NCBI GenBank assembly: GCA_040830705.1
Contig: JBFOME010000016.1
Location: forward strand, 1 to 64,000
Reading direction: 5' to 3'
Length of the DNA: 64,000 nt
Source: Ruegeria_C sp040830705
GTDB lineage: Bacteria > Pseudomonadota > Alphaproteobacteria > Rhodobacterales > Rhodobacteraceae
How positions within the stretch are numbered: position 1 is the stretch's first letter; each line of letters starts with the position of its first letter. Made by a program: the position numbers and the translations under genes. Below the pieces are notes generated by a model. That model was given only the letters and a program-made list of their open reading frames with translations, searched no databases and was not told where the DNA came from. Positions 62,419 through 64,000 of this stretch are shown here, piece after piece.

Positions 62419-63267
62419 ATGCGCCACCTTATTTTGATCCCGGCACTTGTTGCAGGCGGGCTGGGGCTATCCGCATGTGTAAGCAAGAAAGATCAGGCCG
62501 TTGAGCGGGCGCTGCAGGATGTGAACGTCATCGACGAGACTGGCATCAACGACGTGATGCTAACGGTTGGCGACCCGAACGAGGCTGTCGCTTATTTCCA
62601 GCGCGCCACAAAGACCGCACCGGACCGGATCGACCTCCAGCGTGGCCTTGCAATGTCTCTGGTCCGGGCCAAGCGCAACACCGAGGCCGTGTCAGCCTGG
62701 ACCAAGGTGGTGGGGATGGAGGGCGCCAATGATGCGGACTCGGTCGAACTGGCCGATGCCTACATCCGCAACGGGGACTGGAAAAAGGCTGAGGAAACGC
62801 TCGACAAGGTGCCACCAACCCACGAAACCTTCAAACGCTACCGGCTTGAGGCGATGGTGGCCGATTCCAACAAAGAATGGAAACGCGCGGACAGCTTCTA
62901 TGAAACCGCCATCGGTCTGACCACCAAACCCGCAGCGGTCACCAATAACTGGGGTTATTCCAAGCTGACGCGCGGCCAATATGCAGAGGCCGAGAAGCTC
63001 TTTGGCGAGGCGATCCGGCAAGACAGCAGCCTATTCACGGCAAAGAACAATCTGGTTTTGGCGCGCGGGGCGCAGGGCAACTATGCAATGCCGGTGGTCC
63101 CGATGAATCAGGTAGAGCGGGCTCAATTGCTGCATACGATGGCTCTTACTGCGATCAAGCAGGGCGATGTCACCAAGGGCAAGTCCTTGCTGCGTGACGC
63201 CGTCAAAACCCATCCCCAGCATTTTGAAGAGGCAATCAACTCGCTGCGCGCACTGGAAAGCGCCTGA
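62419..63267 (+). CDS. second TPR lipoprotein of the Tad locus
   Basis: A 282-residue lipoprotein with lipobox GLGLSACVSK and several TPR units (NEAVAYFQRATKTAPDRIDL, AKRNTEAVSAWTKVVGMEGA, VADSNKEWKRADSFYETAIG, RGQYAEAEKLFGEAIRQDSS). It is longer than TadD and likely a partner or paralogue in secretin assembly. AAAGGA lies 7-8 bases before the ATG. The next gene starts 4 bases after its stop. Confidence 0.85.
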   Translation: MRHLILIPALVAGGLGLSACVSKKDQAVERALQDVNVIDETGINDVMLTVGDPNEAVAYFQRATKTAPDRIDLQRGLAMSLVRAKRNTEAVSAWTKVVGMEGANDADSVELADAYIRNGDWKKAEETLDKVPPTHETFKRYRLEAMVADSNKEWKRADSFYETAIGLTTKPAAVTNNWGYSKLTRGQYAEAEKLFGEAIRQDSSLFTAKNNLVLARGAQGNYAMPVVPMNQVERAQLLHTMALTAIKQGDVTKGKSLLRDAVKTHPQHFEEAINSLRALESA

Positions 63268-63270
63268 TCC

Positions 63271-63765
63271 ATGGCGATCCCCTCTCTGGTCGCACTGTGG
63301 TTTCTGCCGTTTGTGTTACCACTTTGCTTTTACGTGGCCTTCACCGACCTGCGTGAGATGCGCATCACCAATCAGGCCGTCGTGGCGCTGGCGTTGATCT
63401 TTGTGGTGATGGGGCCATTCCTGATGAGCTTTCCCGCTTATGGCTGGCAACTGGCTCAATTGGGAATCGTGTTGGTTGCCGGGATCGTCCTGAATGCGGC
63501 TGGCGCGATGGGCGCGGGTGACGCCAAATTCGTGGCCGCCGCCGCACCCTATGTCGCGCTTGGCGATCTGAGCCTGCTATTCATGATCCTCTGCGCCAGC
63601 CTTCTAGCTGCTGTGGCCACCCATAGGTTGGCCAAACACACGGCACTGCGCCGTGTTGTGCCGGATTGGAAAAGCTGGGATATGGGCCGTAAATTCCCCA
63701 TGGGATTGAGCCTGGGCTTTACGCTGGGGCTCTATCTCATTCTTGGGGCTGTTTACGGAAGTTGA
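63271..63765 (+). CDS. cpaA: prepilin peptidase CpaA/TadV
   Basis: A 164-residue membrane aspartyl protease that cuts the Flp leaders. The two catalytic aspartates are Asp26 in VAFTDLREMRITN and Asp84 in GAMGAGDAKFVAAAA (GxGD motif). About five or six hydrophobic segments. It lacks the N-terminal methyltransferase domain of type IVa peptidases, as is usual for the Tad type. It begins 4 bases after the TPR gene. Confidence 0.94.
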   Translation: MAIPSLVALWFLPFVLPLCFYVAFTDLREMRITNQAVVALALIFVVMGPFLMSFPAYGWQLAQLGIVLVAGIVLNAAGAMGAGDAKFVAAAAPYVALGDLSLLFMILCASLLAAVATHRLAKHTALRRVVPDWKSWDMGRKFPMGLSLGFTLGLYLILGAVYGS

Positions 63766-63881
63766 ACAATCCCCGCCGTTGCCCCGGCTTTGCCCTTCTG
63801 CTGCCACAATAGGTGGGCAAGTTCGCCTCATGCGGGTGCGCCGCAGCGTTTTGATGAGCTTGTCCAAGACGGATTTTACCG

Positions 63882-64000
63882 ATGAATATGCAGACCCCCA
63901 ATGTCATGGCCCCCCCCGCCCCCAATGGCCTGGGCGAGATGCGCCTTCCCATCGTGATGATGCGAGACATTTTGCTGAAGACTATTTTCCGCAAGAACTT
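63882..64000 (+). CDS. N-terminus of an AAA ATPase associated with Rhodobacterales Tad loci (cut by window edge)
   Basis: The first 39 codons, open to the edge: MNMQTPNVMAPPAPNGLGEM, then RLPIVMMRDILLKTIFRKN. I recall this beginning from a conserved ATPase found next to Tad genes in roseobacters, with a winged N-terminal domain and a P-loop domain, but the nucleotide-binding part lies outside the window, so this is a recognition by memory. It lies 117 bases after cpaA. Confidence 0.55.
   Translation, partial: MNMQTPNVMAPPAPNGLGEMRLPIVMMRDILLKTIFRKN

Noticed and set aside
1..64000. Mobile elements, CRISPR arrays, tRNA or rRNA genes
   Set aside because: No transposase or integrase frames, no regular repeat-spacer arrays and no cloverleaf sequences were noticed.

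Overview
The window is a GC-rich, tightly packed chromosomal segment of an alphaproteobacterium, most likely a marine roseobacter-type member of the Rhodobacterales. This rests on gene content and order: ctaC-ctaB-(small gene)-ctaG-ctaE followed by SURF1-thrC-M16 peptidase, tldD divergent from ctaC, dprA next to topA, a zwf-edd-eda Entner-Doudoroff operon, and a Tad pilus locus with pilins of the GAVTVDW type. No rRNA, tRNA, CRISPR array, prophage or insertion sequence was seen, so this looks like core chromosome.

Layout. 1-9.7 kb: start of pntA (runs off the left edge), a small methyltransferase, kynureninase, a TetR regulator divergent from a two-gene molybdenum hydroxylase (iorAB type), valS and a DUF1992 gene. 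9.7-25.6 kb: VOC and crotonase genes, a beta-propeller protein, a HisC-like aminotransferase, an MsbA-like ABC exporter, zwf-edd-eda, ptsP, lysC, then DUF1178, EcsC and GNAT genes. 25.7-36.6 kb: flavin reductase, CatB-like acetyltransferase, SulP transporter, an IalB-like secreted protein, the salvage genes mtnP and apt, a DUF418-like membrane protein, an alpha/beta hydrolase, a LysE-type exporter, a GlcD-like FAD oxidase, a secreted MBL-fold protein and a RimJ-like acetyltransferase. 36.6-43.6 kb: M16 peptidase, thrC, SURF1 and the aa3-type cytochrome oxidase genes, all on the minus strand. 43.7-52.8 kb: tldD, a dprA broken by two frameshifts, topA, a TetR regulator divergent from a VOC gene, a two-subunit 3-oxoacid CoA-transferase and a lytic transglycosylase.

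53.1-64 kb is the most interesting region: a Tad (tight adherence, Flp/type IVb) pilus locus on the plus strand. It reads two variant Flp pilins, CpaB, the CpaC secretin, an OmpA-domain lipoprotein, TadZ/CpaE, the CpaF/TadA ATPase, TadB, TadC, two TPR lipoproteins, the prepilin peptidase and the first 39 codons of a further gene. Strong RNA hairpins lie after flp1, after cpaB, after the OmpA gene and inside the tadD signal peptide, so the cluster appears transcriptionally punctuated.

Regulatory signals seen directly: two identical spaced operators between the 49.9-kb TetR gene and its VOC neighbour; nested palindromes between the 3.2-kb TetR gene and iorA; a perfect FNR-type box (TTGAT-N4-ATCAA) between ctaC and tldD; three back-to-back palindromes after ctaE, the last with a U-run; and several intrinsic terminators. 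I found no clearly new multi-gene system. The best leads are the pilin and TadZ variants with the hairpin-punctuated Tad operon, the tandem TetR operators, the FNR box and the double dprA frameshift.
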